DNA of 64,000 nt from positions 1 to 64,000 of the forward strand of contig NZ_JHWX01000016.1 of the NCBI RefSeq assembly GCF_000621965.1, read 5' to 3'. Below the pieces are notes generated by a model that saw only the letters and a list, made by a program, of their open reading frames with translations, was not told the origin of the DNA and searched no databases. This document shows, piece by piece, positions 38,527 to 47,421 of this stretch. The position numbers and the translations under genes are program-made. Position 1 is the stretch's first letter. Each line of letters begins with the position of its first letter. The stretch comes from Methanobrevibacter wolinii SH. Its GTDB lineage: Archaea > Methanobacteriota > Methanobacteria > Methanobacteriales > Methanobacteriaceae.

Positions 38527-40077
38527 ATGAATAAGCCTAGAAATATTTTTAATAAAAATAGAAATTACATTCTAATCTATATAATATGCTTAATCTTTTT
38601 TACATTTTATCAATGCTATTTCTATGGAAACTTTGGAACGGTTAATAGAGAAATTGGAATATTTATTATACTTACAATTGTAGGTGTGTTTTGTTTAACC
38701 TACAATAGCTTAAATAAAAATAAAATCTACAAAGTGGCATTTGTAATAATAATATTATTTGGTATAATTACTTTATTACTATCACCACTTCTTATTGGTT
38801 GTGATGAAAGTGAACATTTAAATAGAGCAGAATTAACTTCACTTGGAGTCATCAATCCACAGTATACCAGTATAAATAATCATACAGGATATAAGGTTGA
38901 ACATTTTTGTAGTCATCTTACAGGAACAAGTAGATTTAATACAGTGTTTTCAACTAACTGGGATGATGAAAAAATAGATAAATCCATTATACTACAAAAA
39001 TCTGCATTTGCCCATAATCCATTCTATGCATACCTAGCTCAAGGATTTGGAATATGGCTTGCAAAAGAATTAAATCTTAACTCTATTTGGATATTATGGT
39101 TAGGAGGAATATTCAACCTATTAATGTATGCTACAGTATCATCATATGCAATTAAAAAAACACCGATACTAAAAACTCCAATGTTACTGATTGCATGTTT
39201 ACCTTTTGCTGTTTATCAAGGAACCACTGTAAGTTCAGATTCATTTGTTAATTGTTTTTCACTACTATTAATGGCCTATTTCTTCTTTATGTATAAAGCA
39301 GATGAAAACTCATTAAGTATTAAAAACTCTTTAATATTTATGGTGTTATGTATAAGTGTAGGATTTTTAAAACCACCATTATTATTACTCATATTCCTAA
39401 TATTACTTGTTCCAAAAGATAATTTCAAAAATAAAAATACATATAATCTTGGATTAATACTTATACTAGTAGTATTTATAATAGGGGGATTATGGAATAT
39501 ATTTTATGCTATGCCTCAATCCATGCATTCATTTAGAGGACCAAGAGCAAAATCACTCCCAGTAGATGCTAAATTACAATTAAAATTTTTACTTGGAAAC
39601 ATAAACCATATTCTTATTATATTTAAAAATATTTTAAGTCAAACATGGTATGTGATAAGAGATATTTTTAGATTTGCTGATTGGCAAGGAACACAATTGT
39701 ATTCATCAACATTAATGGCTATGATATTTAGTGTATATTACTTAATAATCTCTTTAATATCACCAGAAGATTATAAATTAAGTAATAAAAGAAGAATTAG
39801 TGGAATAATAATATTTCTTATAATATACTTTGCATTCTTTATAGTACAATATTTAACTTGGTCAAGAGTAGGTCAATTAAAGGTTACTGGTGTTCAAGGA
39901 AGATACTTTATACCCCTTCTTACTCTAATACCATTTATACTTAATATAAATAATAAAACTACTAAAACCAGACTTAAACCATTAATAAATAAAGATAAAC
40001 TTAAAGATTTGACTGTACTCGTAGCTATAATCCTACTTGGATTTTTAGAAATTTTAACAGTAGGAGTATTTTATTAA
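38527..40077 (+). CDS. DUF2142 family membrane protein, second of a tandem pair
   Basis: 516 residues, about twelve membrane segments, collinear with the protein encoded just upstream: LIGCDESEHLNRAEL near residue 98, FAHNPFYAYLAQGFGIWLAKELNLNSIW near 168, and GVQGRYFIPLLTLIPFILNIN near 457. The pair clearly arose by duplication, and a stretch identical at the DNA level suggests later gene conversion. Like its paralogues it may transfer a lipid-linked sugar on the outer face, but no substrate is known. GGATTAAT precedes the ATG. The gap between the two genes is 93 bp, so they could be co-transcribed. Confidence 0.82.
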   Translation: MNKPRNIFNKNRNYILIYIICLIFFTFYQCYFYGNFGTVNREIGIFIILTIVGVFCLTYNSLNKNKIYKVAFVIIILFGIITLLLSPLLIGCDESEHLNRAELTSLGVINPQYTSINNHTGYKVEHFCSHLTGTSRFNTVFSTNWDDEKIDKSIILQKSAFAHNPFYAYLAQGFGIWLAKELNLNSIWILWLGGIFNLLMYATVSSYAIKKTPILKTPMLLIACLPFAVYQGTTVSSDSFVNCFSLLLMAYFFFMYKADENSLSIKNSLIFMVLCISVGFLKPPLLLLIFLILLVPKDNFKNKNTYNLGLILILVVFIIGGLWNIFYAMPQSMHSFRGPRAKSLPVDAKLQLKFLLGNINHILIIFKNILSQTWYVIRDIFRFADWQGTQLYSSTLMAMIFSVYYLIISLISPEDYKLSNKRRISGIIIFLIIYFAFFIVQYLTWSRVGQLKVTGVQGRYFIPLLTLIPFILNINNKTTKTRLKPLINKDKLKDLTVLVAIILLGFLEILTVGVFY

Positions 40078-40150
40078 AATAAAAAAATTTATATCTAAAT
40101 CTAAATTTTTTTAAATTTTATTAAACTAGTATTTTTTATAATAATGAATC

Positions 40151-40230
40151 TCTTAAAATCTTAGTTTAATACTTAAAAATTAAATTTAAGAAAGTTTATT
40201 CTAAAAAATAGAAAGAATTCAATAAAATTA
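40151..40230 (-). repeat. MITE-like element, copy E (partial)
   Basis: About 80 bp with the interior and right part of the family (TTTAATACTTAAAAATTAAATTTAAGAAAG shortened here to its key words TTTAATACTT and AAGAAAGTTTATTCTAAAAA) and the end GAATTCAATAAAATT. The left end is missing. The 514-bp gap (40078-40591) also contains copy F and a further fragment at about 40396-40480 with TTTCAATAAGTC. Confidence 0.6.
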
Positions 40231-40285
40231 ATAAATAATATTTAAGTTGAAATTTAGATTTAAAAAATTTTTTTTAAAAAAAATT

Positions 40286-40389
40286 GGGTCTATTAAAATC
40301 AATTTTTTATAAGAATTTAAACTTAGTTAATACTTGAAAATCAATTTAAGAAAGTTTATTCTAAAAATCACGAGGATTTCAACAAAGTC
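40286..40389 (-). repeat. MITE-like element, copy F, near-perfect 8-bp target duplication
   Basis: 104 bp. Ends are GGGTCTATTAAAATC and GATTTCAACAAAGTC (inverted: GACTTTGTTGAAATC). The flanks AAAAAATT (40278-40285) and TAAAAATT (40390-40397) match in 7 of 8 bases. TTAATACTTGAAA lies at 40327-40339. Confidence 0.82.
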
Positions 40390-40591
40390 TAAAAATTATA
40401 AAAATTTCAATAAGTCTATTTTTTATAAAAATCTAATTTTCTAAAATTAATTTATTCTAGTTTAATGATTTCAAAGCTTTTTTTTAAAATAATTTTTATT
40501 AATAAAAGAAAATAGTTAAAAGTCTTAAAAATAAATGTTTATAATATAATAATAATAATTATTTAATCATTATTAATTTTAAGGTGAAAAA

Positions 40592-41623
40592 ATGAACAGT
40601 CCAAAAGTAATGATAATATTAGGTAGTGGATCTGATATTAAAATAGCTGAAAAATGTATGAATAAATTAGATGAATTGAAAATTTCATACAGTTTAAAAA
40701 TATCCTCTGCCCACAGAACTTATGATAAAGTAAAACATGATGTCTTAGAAGGTACTAAAAATGGGATTGAAGTATTTATAGGAATTGCTGGAATGTCTGC
40801 ACATCTTCCAGGAGTAATTGCAGCATTTACATATAGACCAGTTATTGGAGTACCTGTTGAGGCAAAATTAGATGGATTAGATGCATTATACTCTACAATA
40901 CAAATGCCATTTCCAGCACCTGTTGCAACTGTAGGAATAGATAGAGGAGATAATGCTGCAATACTTGCAGCACAAATTATAGGAACATATGATGAAAAAG
41001 TAAGAGAAAATGTACACTATGTTAGATTATCCTATAAAAATAAAGTATATACTAGTCAAGAAGATACTATAAAAGATTTAGATCATGAATATCTTGTAAA
41101 AGATTTCATTCCAGATGATTTAGAAGAAATTGAATACCATCATAGAACTCCTGATGTAGAAGTCCTATCAGAAGAAGAATGTCCAGATATTGCAGTGATT
41201 CCAGGAAGTCATTCTGATATTACAATAGCTAAAAAACTATCCACATTACTTGATAGAATGAAAATAAGTTATGATTTAAAAGTTGTAAGTCCAATTAGAC
41301 ATCCAAAAAGATTTCAAGAATATATCTATAAAATGCAGAATGTAAAATTATTTATTGCAATTAATGGATTATCTTCACAAATAAGTGGTTCAATTGTTGG
41401 ATTAAGTGAAAAACCAGTTATTGGTGTTCCATGTGATAAAGAATTAAGTGGAAAAGATTCACTTCTTTCAATGGTTAGTATGCCACCGGGAGTACCTGTA
41501 GGAAGTGTTGGTATTAATAATGGCCGTAATTGTGCAATATTAGCCGGTGAAATATTAGCAATTAGTAATAAAGATATTGAAGAAAGTTTAAAAAGAATTA
41601 AATATAAAACTGCAAATTTATAA
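40592..41623 (+). CDS. purE: 5-(carboxyamino)imidazole ribonucleotide mutase/AIR carboxylase, tandem-domain PurE
   Basis: 343 residues carrying two PurE domains. The first (1-150) has the catalytic pattern: GSGSDIKIA, SAHRTYD near 40 with the catalytic His, GIAGMSAHLPGVIA near 69 and GVPVEA near 91. The second (from about 195) retains IPGSHSDITIAKK and GVPCDKE but has SPIRHP in place of SAHRT and NGLSSQISGS in place of AGMSAHLPG, so it has probably lost activity and serves structure or regulation. Purine synthesis step from AIR to CAIR. A duplicated PurE is known in Methanobacteriales. AAGGTGAAAAA precedes the ATG. Confidence 0.93.
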   Translation: MNSPKVMIILGSGSDIKIAEKCMNKLDELKISYSLKISSAHRTYDKVKHDVLEGTKNGIEVFIGIAGMSAHLPGVIAAFTYRPVIGVPVEAKLDGLDALYSTIQMPFPAPVATVGIDRGDNAAILAAQIIGTYDEKVRENVHYVRLSYKNKVYTSQEDTIKDLDHEYLVKDFIPDDLEEIEYHHRTPDVEVLSEEECPDIAVIPGSHSDITIAKKLSTLLDRMKISYDLKVVSPIRHPKRFQEYIYKMQNVKLFIAINGLSSQISGSIVGLSEKPVIGVPCDKELSGKDSLLSMVSMPPGVPVGSVGINNGRNCAILAGEILAISNKDIEESLKRIKYKTANL

Positions 41624-41687
41624 TTAATAAATCATTTTATAAATTAAAAATATACTAAATTATAGGATAATTTAATTTATAAAAAAA

Positions 41688-41765
41688 TTTAATGAAAACC
41701 TTTAATTTTTAAAAACTTTCTTAAATTTAATTTCCAAGTTTAAAAGACTTTAAATTTTAATAAAT
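41688..41765 (+). repeat. MITE-like element, copy N (remnant)
   Basis: About 78 bp with TAATGAAAACCTTTAATTT, AAAAACTTTCTTAAATTTAA and TTTCCAAGTTT in the family order. The right end is not recognisable. It lies in the 251-bp gap between purE and the UbiD-family gene. Confidence 0.45.
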
Positions 41766-41874
41766 AAATTTTAACATCAGAATAAAAGATTAAAAAACTT
41801 AAATTATAATCATAAAAGAATTTATAATTTAACTTAAATTCATATCTATAAAAAAACCACTAAAAGTGATTTAT

Positions 41875-43140
41875 ATGAAATTAAATAGTTATAGAGAATT
41901 AATAGAGATTGATGATGAAGTAAGTACTGAGTATGAAATTTGTAATATACTACAAAAATATCCAAAAGATACTGTTTTATTTACAAATGTTAAAGGTTCC
42001 CATATACCAGTTATTTCTGGATTATGTAATACAAGAGAAAAGATTGCTCGTTCAATAAACTGTAAAAAAGATGAAATATTATATAAAATCATAGAAGCAA
42101 CTAGTAACCCTATAAAAGTTGAAAATTATGGAAATTTAGATAATTATATAACTTACAAAGCTAATTTAAATAAAATTCCTATTTTAAAACACTATAAAAA
42201 AGATGGTGGTAAATATATTACAGCAGGTGTTATTTTTGCAAGAGACCCAGAAACAGGAGTTCAAAATGCATCAATTCATAGAATGCTTGTAAAGAATAGT
42301 GATACTTTAGGTGTAAGATTAGTACCAAGAAATCTCTATACATACTTCCAAAAAGCTGAAGAATTAGGAAGAGATTTAGATATTACTATATGTATTGGAA
42401 TGGATCCTGCAATATTACTTGCTAGTACTTGTTCAATTCCTATTGATGCTGATGAAATGGAAGTTGCTAATGCTTTTAAAGACGGTGAGTTAAAATTATT
42501 AAATTGTGAAGAATCTGATTTAAAAGTTCCTGAAGCAGATATTATATTAGAAGGAAAAATATTACATGGCAAACGTTCTAAAGAAGGACCATTTGTTGAT
42601 TTAACTGATACTTATGATGTTATTAGAGAAGAACCAATTATCAAATTAAGTAAAATGCATCTTAAGAAAAAAGCATATTATCATGGAATTATCCCTGCTG
42701 GATTTGAACATAAACTCTTACAAGGTCTTCCACAAGAACAAAGAATATATAGACATGTTAAGAACACAGTTCCTACAGTGAAAAATGTTGTATTAACTGA
42801 AGGTGGTTGTTGTTGGTTACATGCAGTAGTACAAATTAAAAAACAAACACAAGGTGATGGTAAAAATGTATTAATGGCAGCTTTATCTGCTCATCCATCA
42901 TTAAAACATTGTGTAGTTGTAGATGAAGATATTGATTTATTTAATCCTGAAGATGTTGAATATGCAATAGCTACACGTGTTAAAGGAGATGAAGATTTAA
43001 TGATTGTTACAAATGCAAGAGGTTCTTCACTTGATCCTAAAGCATTACCTGATGGTACTACTACAAAAATAGGAGTAGATGCAACTAAAGATATTAATCA
43101 TCTTGAAAAATTTGAAAGAGTAAGTTTTACTAATAAGTAA
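41875..43140 (+). CDS. UbiD-family decarboxylase, probable anhydromevalonate phosphate decarboxylase
   Basis: A 421-residue prenylated-FMN-dependent decarboxylase. [25 protein letters not shown] near residue 110 binds metal and prFMN phosphate, RLVPRN follows, and [25 protein letters not shown] near 225 contains the conserved E-x-P-F region. [29 protein letters not shown] near 310 and [23 protein letters not shown] near 345 complete the family pattern. In archaea the single UbiD homologue of this type acts in the modified mevalonate pathway for isoprenoid lipids; this assignment is inference. I start at 41875 because GTGAT precedes it directly, while the upstream GTG belongs to that site. Confidence 0.87.
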   Translation: MKLNSYRELIEIDDEVSTEYEICNILQKYPKDTVLFTNVKGSHIPVISGLCNTREKIARSINCKKDEILYKIIEATSNPIKVENYGNLDNYITYKANLNKIPILKHYKKDGGKYITAGVIFARDPETGVQNASIHRMLVKNSDTLGVRLVPRNLYTYFQKAEELGRDLDITICIGMDPAILLASTCSIPIDADEMEVANAFKDGELKLLNCEESDLKVPEADIILEGKILHGKRSKEGPFVDLTDTYDVIREEPIIKLSKMHLKKKAYYHGIIPAGFEHKLLQGLPQEQRIYRHVKNTVPTVKNVVLTEGGCCWLHAVVQIKKQTQGDGKNVLMAALSAHPSLKHCVVVDEDIDLFNPEDVEYAIATRVKGDEDLMIVTNARGSSLDPKALPDGTTTKIGVDATKDINHLEKFERVSFTNK

Positions 43141-43144
43141 AACT

Positions 43145-43171
43145 ACTTTTTTTATAAAAAAAGTCTTTTTT
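43145..43171 (+). terminator. Terminator after the UbiD-family gene
   Basis: ACTTTTTTT (43145-43153) and AAAAAAAGT (43156-43164) form a 9-bp stem, followed by a second run of T (CTTTTTTAC). It starts 5 bp after the stop codon. Confidence 0.7.
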
Positions 43172-43293
43172 ACTAAAAATTATTATAAATATTCAGTATA
43201 TAATTCTAAAAAAAAGAGTTCTAATTCTATAATACAATCTAAAAAGTTTTTATAAAATAATAAAATCAATATTTAAAAAGCTAATTTTATAAA

Positions 43294-43317
43294 TAGTGTA
43301 GTAAAATTACTACACTA
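43294..43317 (-). terminator. Perfect 11-bp dyad just after the uspA stop
   Basis: Arms TAGTGTAGTAA (43294-43304) and TTACTACACTA (43307-43317) with a 2-bp centre, 3 bp beyond the uspA stop codon on the minus strand. It is unusually GC-containing and exact for this DNA. Without a following U-run on the minus strand, it could be an mRNA-stabilising hairpin or a protein-binding site as well as a terminator. Confidence 0.6.
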
Positions 43318-43320
43318 AAT

Positions 43321-43746
43321 TTAATTTTCTACTAATAAAACATCAACATTAGAAGTTTTTAATACTTTAGTAGCAACACTACCAATTAAGAATTTTTGTA
43401 TTCCTGTTTCACCTGCACTTGCAATAACAATTAAATCTGCATCAACTTTATCTGCAATTTTAACTATTTCATCAGCAGGATTTCCACTAGAAACTTTAAC
43501 TGAAACATTAACTGATGAATCAATTTTACTAGCAAAAGCATTTGCTTTTTCAGTAGCTTCTTCTTTTAATGATTTATTGATACCATTTAAATCGACTTGT
43601 CTTTGTAAACTATGAGCTTTTACTTTTACTGCAACACTCACAATTACTAATTCACCATTTGGTTCTAATAAATTAATTGCTTTTTCAATTTCTCTTTCTG
43701 AATTTTTAGAACCATCAGTTGGTACAATAATTTTTTTATACATCAT
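43321..43746 (-). CDS. Universal stress protein (UspA domain)
   Basis: A 141-residue single-domain UspA protein. KKIIVPTDGSKNSEREIEKAINL starts the nucleotide-binding fold, and VDADLIVIASAGETGIQKFLIGSVATKVLKTSNVDVLLVEN at the end contains the G-x-x-x-x(9)-G-S/T-like ATP loop (here GETGIQKFLIGSVATKV). ATP-binding members act in stress response. The start at 43746 follows AGGAGAAGATTA; the longer frame upstream has no such signal. It converges on the UbiD-family gene, with two hairpins in the 180-bp gap. Confidence 0.93.
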   Translation of the reverse strand: MMYKKIIVPTDGSKNSEREIEKAINLLEPNGELVIVSVAVKVKAHSLQRQVDLNGINKSLKEEATEKANAFASKIDSSVNVSVKVSSGNPADEIVKIADKVDADLIVIASAGETGIQKFLIGSVATKVLKTSNVDVLLVEN

Positions 43747-44075
43747 TAATCTTCTCCTATAGTTTTTAAGATATAGCAATTCCTTATATAAACTACATTA
43801 TTTAAATAACTTTCTATTAAATATATACAAAATACTTAAAAAAGATATAAAAATTATATAGAATAATAAAAATATTAAAAATAATTTAAATTATAATATC
43901 AACTTATAATAAACCAATATATTAAAAATTGAATCTATTAAAGATTTTATTTAAAAAAAGGACTCTATTTAAAATCTATTTTTTAAATAATATAAATAGT
44001 TTAAATTTAAAAAGTTTTTTAAAAAAATAGCAAACTTAACCGGTTTTAAAGAATTTAAAGAATTAAAAAATTAAA

Positions 44076-44180
44076 GTATCTGTTGAAAACTATTATTTAT
44101 AAAAATTTAAACTTAGTTAATACTTGAAAATCAATATAAGAAAGTTTATTTTTAAAAATTTTGAGGAATTAAACAAAACC
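44076..44180 (-). repeat. MITE-like element, copy G
   Basis: 105 bp with ends GTATCTGTTGAAAAC and GGAATTAAACAAAACC. It contains TTAATACTTGAAA at 44117-44129. Flanks AAATTAAA and AATTAAAA are similar but shifted by a base. It sits in the 523-bp gap (43747-44269) between uspA and amrS. The rest is AT-rich without other features. Confidence 0.75.
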
Positions 44181-44269
44181 AATTAAAATAAAATTTAAAC
44201 TAATTTTGAAATTTATATTAAAAATTAAGCTTAAATAATCATATTTCGAAAAATTAAATTAAATGATAC

Positions 44270-45280
44270 TTATTCTAGTATAAAATTAAGACTACAATTA
44301 CAATTAGAACATTTTCCATTAATAATTTTACCTAAATCTGAAGTAAAATATCCATTTCTCTTTATTAAAATTTCACCACATTCTGGACAATAAGTATTTT
44401 GATTTGATGAAATATTTCCAAGATAAACATATTTTAATCCCATATTTTTAGCAATATCATATCCTCTCATCATTCTAAATTCTTTTGTAGGATTTATATC
44501 CATCATTTTAAAGTATGGAAAAGATCTTGAAAAATGTAGTGGAATATCAGTTGATAATTGATTAACAATGAAATTAACTAATTTTTCTATATCCTCTTTA
44601 GAATCATTTAAATTATCTATAAGTAAGTTTGTTATTTCAAGATGTGAATTACTTTTATTAATAGTTTTAAGATTTTCAAGAACTCCATCAATATTAGCAT
44701 TACATATCTTTTTATATAATGTGTTTTCAATGAATTTTAAATCAATATTAAAAGCATCTATATAAGGTAGTATATAATCAAGTGCCTCAGGACTCATATA
44801 ACCATTACTTATAAAAACATTTTTAATATTATTTTCATGAGCAATAGAAGCAATATCATGAACATACTCTAAACTCACAGTAGGTTCATTATAAGTATAA
44901 GCAATTGACTTACAATTATGATTAATTGCATTTTTAACAATGTCTTCTGGTGATATTTCAATAGCTATACTTTTATTATATGATTCTTGTGAAATCATAT
45001 AGTTTTGACATGCTAAACAAGACATATTACATGAAAAGCCACCAATAGAGTATGCTAAACTTGATGGTAAAAAATGATAAAGAGGCTTTTTCTCAATAGG
45101 ATCAATATTTAATGATGATAAAATTCCATAATTATTAAAATATAATACACTATTAATATTTTCACGTAAATTACATAATCCTTTATGATTTTTAGGTATA
45201 ATACATCTATGATTACATATATTACATTGAACATTATTATTATTATCTAATTTATTATATAATATTGATTCTACCCTCAT
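44270..45280 (-). CDS. amrS: AmmeMemoRadiSam system radical SAM enzyme
   Basis: 336 residues. CNICNHRCIIPKNHKGLC near residue 17 is the N-terminal cysteine-rich segment. GGFSCNMSCLACQNYMIS near 87 carries the CxxxCxxC for the radical-SAM 4Fe-4S cluster. AYTYNEPTVSLEY near 128, FNIDLKF near 178 and HFSRSFPYFKM near 254 are the AmrS hallmarks. A C-terminal zinc-ribbon-like pair (CPECGE, CSNCNC) follows at 300-330. In this conserved trio the partners are an AMMECR1 and a Memo protein; neither is in this window. I start at 45280, with AGGTG upstream; the upstream extension lacks a signal. Its gene follows thiL by 77 bp. Confidence 0.93.
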   Translation of the reverse strand: MRVESILYNKLDNNNNVQCNICNHRCIIPKNHKGLCNLRENINSVLYFNNYGILSSLNIDPIEKKPLYHFLPSSLAYSIGGFSCNMSCLACQNYMISQESYNKSIAIEISPEDIVKNAINHNCKSIAYTYNEPTVSLEYVHDIASIAHENNIKNVFISNGYMSPEALDYILPYIDAFNIDLKFIENTLYKKICNANIDGVLENLKTINKSNSHLEITNLLIDNLNDSKEDIEKLVNFIVNQLSTDIPLHFSRSFPYFKMMDINPTKEFRMMRGYDIAKNMGLKYVYLGNISSNQNTYCPECGEILIKRNGYFTSDLGKIINGKCSNCNCSLNFILE

Positions 45281-45357
45281 AAAAACACCTAATAAATAAA
45301 ATTTATATCTTATTAAGATAATAAGTTCTAAAAATACATAATTATTTAAAATCACGA

Positions 45358-46434
45358 TTAATTACTACTAAAATGATCATAACCTTTACTTGAAATAGTT
45401 TTAACATCCCCATTTTTGAGGACCATTTCAACTGTATTATTATCTGTTATTTCACCTATAATATAAAAGTTTAATTTATCTTTCAAATTAGATACTTGTG
45501 ATTTATCAACTGTAAATAAAATCTCAAAATCCTCACCTACATGAAATAGTAAGTCATATAAATTTAGACCTAAGTTATTTATACAATCAATATAATCCTT
45601 ATTTACTGGAAGCATATTTTCATATATTTTAATTCCTTTATTATAATTATTAATATCTAAGTATTTAGAATAAATTTTATCAGAACTTAAAATAGACTCA
45701 AATTCACTTGCAAGGCCATCAGTAATATCTGTTGCAACTTTTATACCATTATTAAGAAGTATTTTACCTTCATTTATTCTTGCTTCTGGTTTTAATGCTT
45801 TAAAAATAGCTAATTCAGAAATATCCATAGCTTTATCAATTTCTGTAATATTTAATGAATTAACTTTATCTATTTTTTTATTAATATTATAATTTCCTAA
45901 TAATAAATCAAATCCAAGAGATGCAAGGCCAATTTTACCAGTTAAACAAACTAAATCCCCAGTTTTAAATCCATACTTCACCATAGGTTCTTTAAAACTA
46001 GTTCCAAAAGCAGTTCCACTCATTATAATCTCATCATAATGATTTGTATCTCCACCTATAAGAGGTACTTTATAATATTTACATGCAGCTAGTACTCCAT
46101 CAATAATAGAATCAAAATCATCAATATTTAAATCTTTTGGAATAGCTATATTAAGAAGAAAACCAATAGGTTCTGCACCCATTGATGCTAAATCACTAAT
46201 ATTTACAGTTACAGCTTTAAAACCCATGTCAAAATAAGTCATTGAATCTGGAAAATGTGAAGATTGAATAAGCATATCACTTGTACTAATTAAATAACTT
46301 CCATTAAATTTTCTAACTGAACAGTCATCCCCAATATTATTTATAAAATCAGTACTTTCATTGATAGCAGAAGATTTTTCAATGATTCTTTTAATTAAAG
46401 CTTTTTCACCATAATTAGAAATTTCTTTATCCAT
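45358..46434 (-). CDS. thiL: Thiamine-monophosphate kinase
   Basis: A 358-residue PurM-like ATPase phosphorylating thiamine monophosphate to the diphosphate coenzyme. Motifs: GEKALIKRI at the start, NNIGDDCSVRKF near 34 with metal-binding Asp residues, STSDMLIQSSHFPDSMTYFDMGFKAVTVNISDLASMGAEP near 50-90, GGDTNHYDEIIMSGTAFG near 125, GLASLGFDLLL near 165 and ATDITDGLASEFESIL near 225. These match ThiL throughout. No good ribosome site precedes the ATG, so a leaderless transcript is possible. It is transcribed ahead of amrS, likely as one unit. Confidence 0.95.
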   Translation of the reverse strand: MDKEISNYGEKALIKRIIEKSSAINESTDFINNIGDDCSVRKFNGSYLISTSDMLIQSSHFPDSMTYFDMGFKAVTVNISDLASMGAEPIGFLLNIAIPKDLNIDDFDSIIDGVLAACKYYKVPLIGGDTNHYDEIIMSGTAFGTSFKEPMVKYGFKTGDLVCLTGKIGLASLGFDLLLGNYNINKKIDKVNSLNITEIDKAMDISELAIFKALKPEARINEGKILLNNGIKVATDITDGLASEFESILSSDKIYSKYLDINNYNKGIKIYENMLPVNKDYIDCINNLGLNLYDLLFHVGEDFEILFTVDKSQVSNLKDKLNFYIIGEITDNNTVEMVLKNGDVKTISSKGYDHFSSN

Positions 46435-46514
46435 AAAAAAAGATATGTTTTTAAATTTAATAAATCTTTATAAAATAAACTTTTTAAAATCATTCTAATT
46501 TTTATAATAAATTT

Positions 46515-46621
46515 CACTTTGTTGAAATCCTCAAAACTTTTAAAATAAACTTTTCCTAAAGTTGTTTTTCAAGTATTAACTAAGTTTAAATTTTTATAAA
46601 AAAATTGATTTAAACAGAGCC
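46515..46621 (+). repeat. MITE-like element, copy H
   Basis: 107 bp. Ends CACTTTGTTGAAATC and GATTTAAACAGAGCC (inverted: GGCTCTGTTTAAATC). Contains TTTCAAGTATTAA at 46567-46579, the complement of the internal box of other copies. No clear target duplication. A shorter AT-rich string after it (CTTCTTTAAATTCAATTTTCAATTATTAAATAC, key words TTTTCAATTATTAA) may be a second decayed copy. This fills the 426-bp gap (46435-46860) between thiL and the DUF35 gene. Confidence 0.78.
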
Positions 46622-46860
46622 TAAACTTCTTTAAATTCAATTTTCAATTATTAAATACTTTTAAATTATTAAAAAACTAGATTCCAATATCAAAATAATA
46701 TTTTCTTAAAAATCGTAAGTAATAAAATAAAATATTTAATTTAATGAAGTTAAAAACTTAAAAATCTATGATTTTTATATTAAAAATAATTTAAAATATA
46801 ATCTAAAATAAGTATAATTTCTTAAAATTTTAAAATAAAAAAATAGTAGTAGCTAAATAT

Positions 46861-47259
46861 CTATTTAACTACTTTAAATTTATAACCATAGGAAATAACC
46901 CCATCAGCACCGTCTTCACTAATTTTCCTAAAGACCATTTCAACAGGATCTCCAATGTTTATATTATCAATATCAGTATCAACAATTTGTGCAGTTAATT
47001 TTGCTCCTTCTTCTAATTCAATAATAGCTACTGCATAAGGTGCTTCTATTTTAAAATCAGAAGATGGTGATCTTACTATAGAATAAGTATATATTTTTCC
47101 TTTTCCACTGAATTTAATATCTTCTATATTACCTTTTCTTCTGCAATCAGGACAAATGACTCTAGGTGGGAAGAAAACTCTACCACAATTAGTACATTTT
47201 GAACCAATTAAATTATATCTTTGTTGAATATGACGCCATACTCTAACTGTACCAGTCAT
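46861..47259 (-). CDS. DUF35 Zn-ribbon/OB-fold protein (thiolase/HMG-CoA synthase partner)
   Basis: A 132-residue protein with a rubredoxin-like zinc ribbon (CTNCGRVFFPPRVICPDC, near residue 22, with two CxxC pairs) and an OB fold (GKGKIYTYSIVRSP, APYAVAIIELEEGAKLTAQIV). In methanogens and other archaea this family bridges acetoacetyl-CoA thiolase and HMG-CoA synthase, channelling intermediates to mevalonate. The usual gene neighbours, thiolase and HMG-CoA synthase, are absent here: the upstream gene on the strand is a glycosyltransferase. A strong ATGGAGGTATCTT precedes the ATG. It could serve a distant thiolase pair. Confidence 0.9.
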   Translation of the reverse strand: MTGTVRVWRHIQQRYNLIGSKCTNCGRVFFPPRVICPDCRRKGNIEDIKFSGKGKIYTYSIVRSPSSDFKIEAPYAVAIIELEEGAKLTAQIVDTDIDNINIGDPVEMVFRKISEDGADGVISYGYKFKVVK

Positions 47260-47421
47260 AAGATACCTCCATAATAAATAAAATAATATTATTATAATAT
47301 TTATTTTTTAAAATATAAAAAAGTATTTTTTTAATAATATATTAAAGTATATTTAAAACTTATTTTATTTAAAAATTTAAATCAATTCTTTAAATTAAAA
47401 TTTAATATTTTTCTAAAGAAT

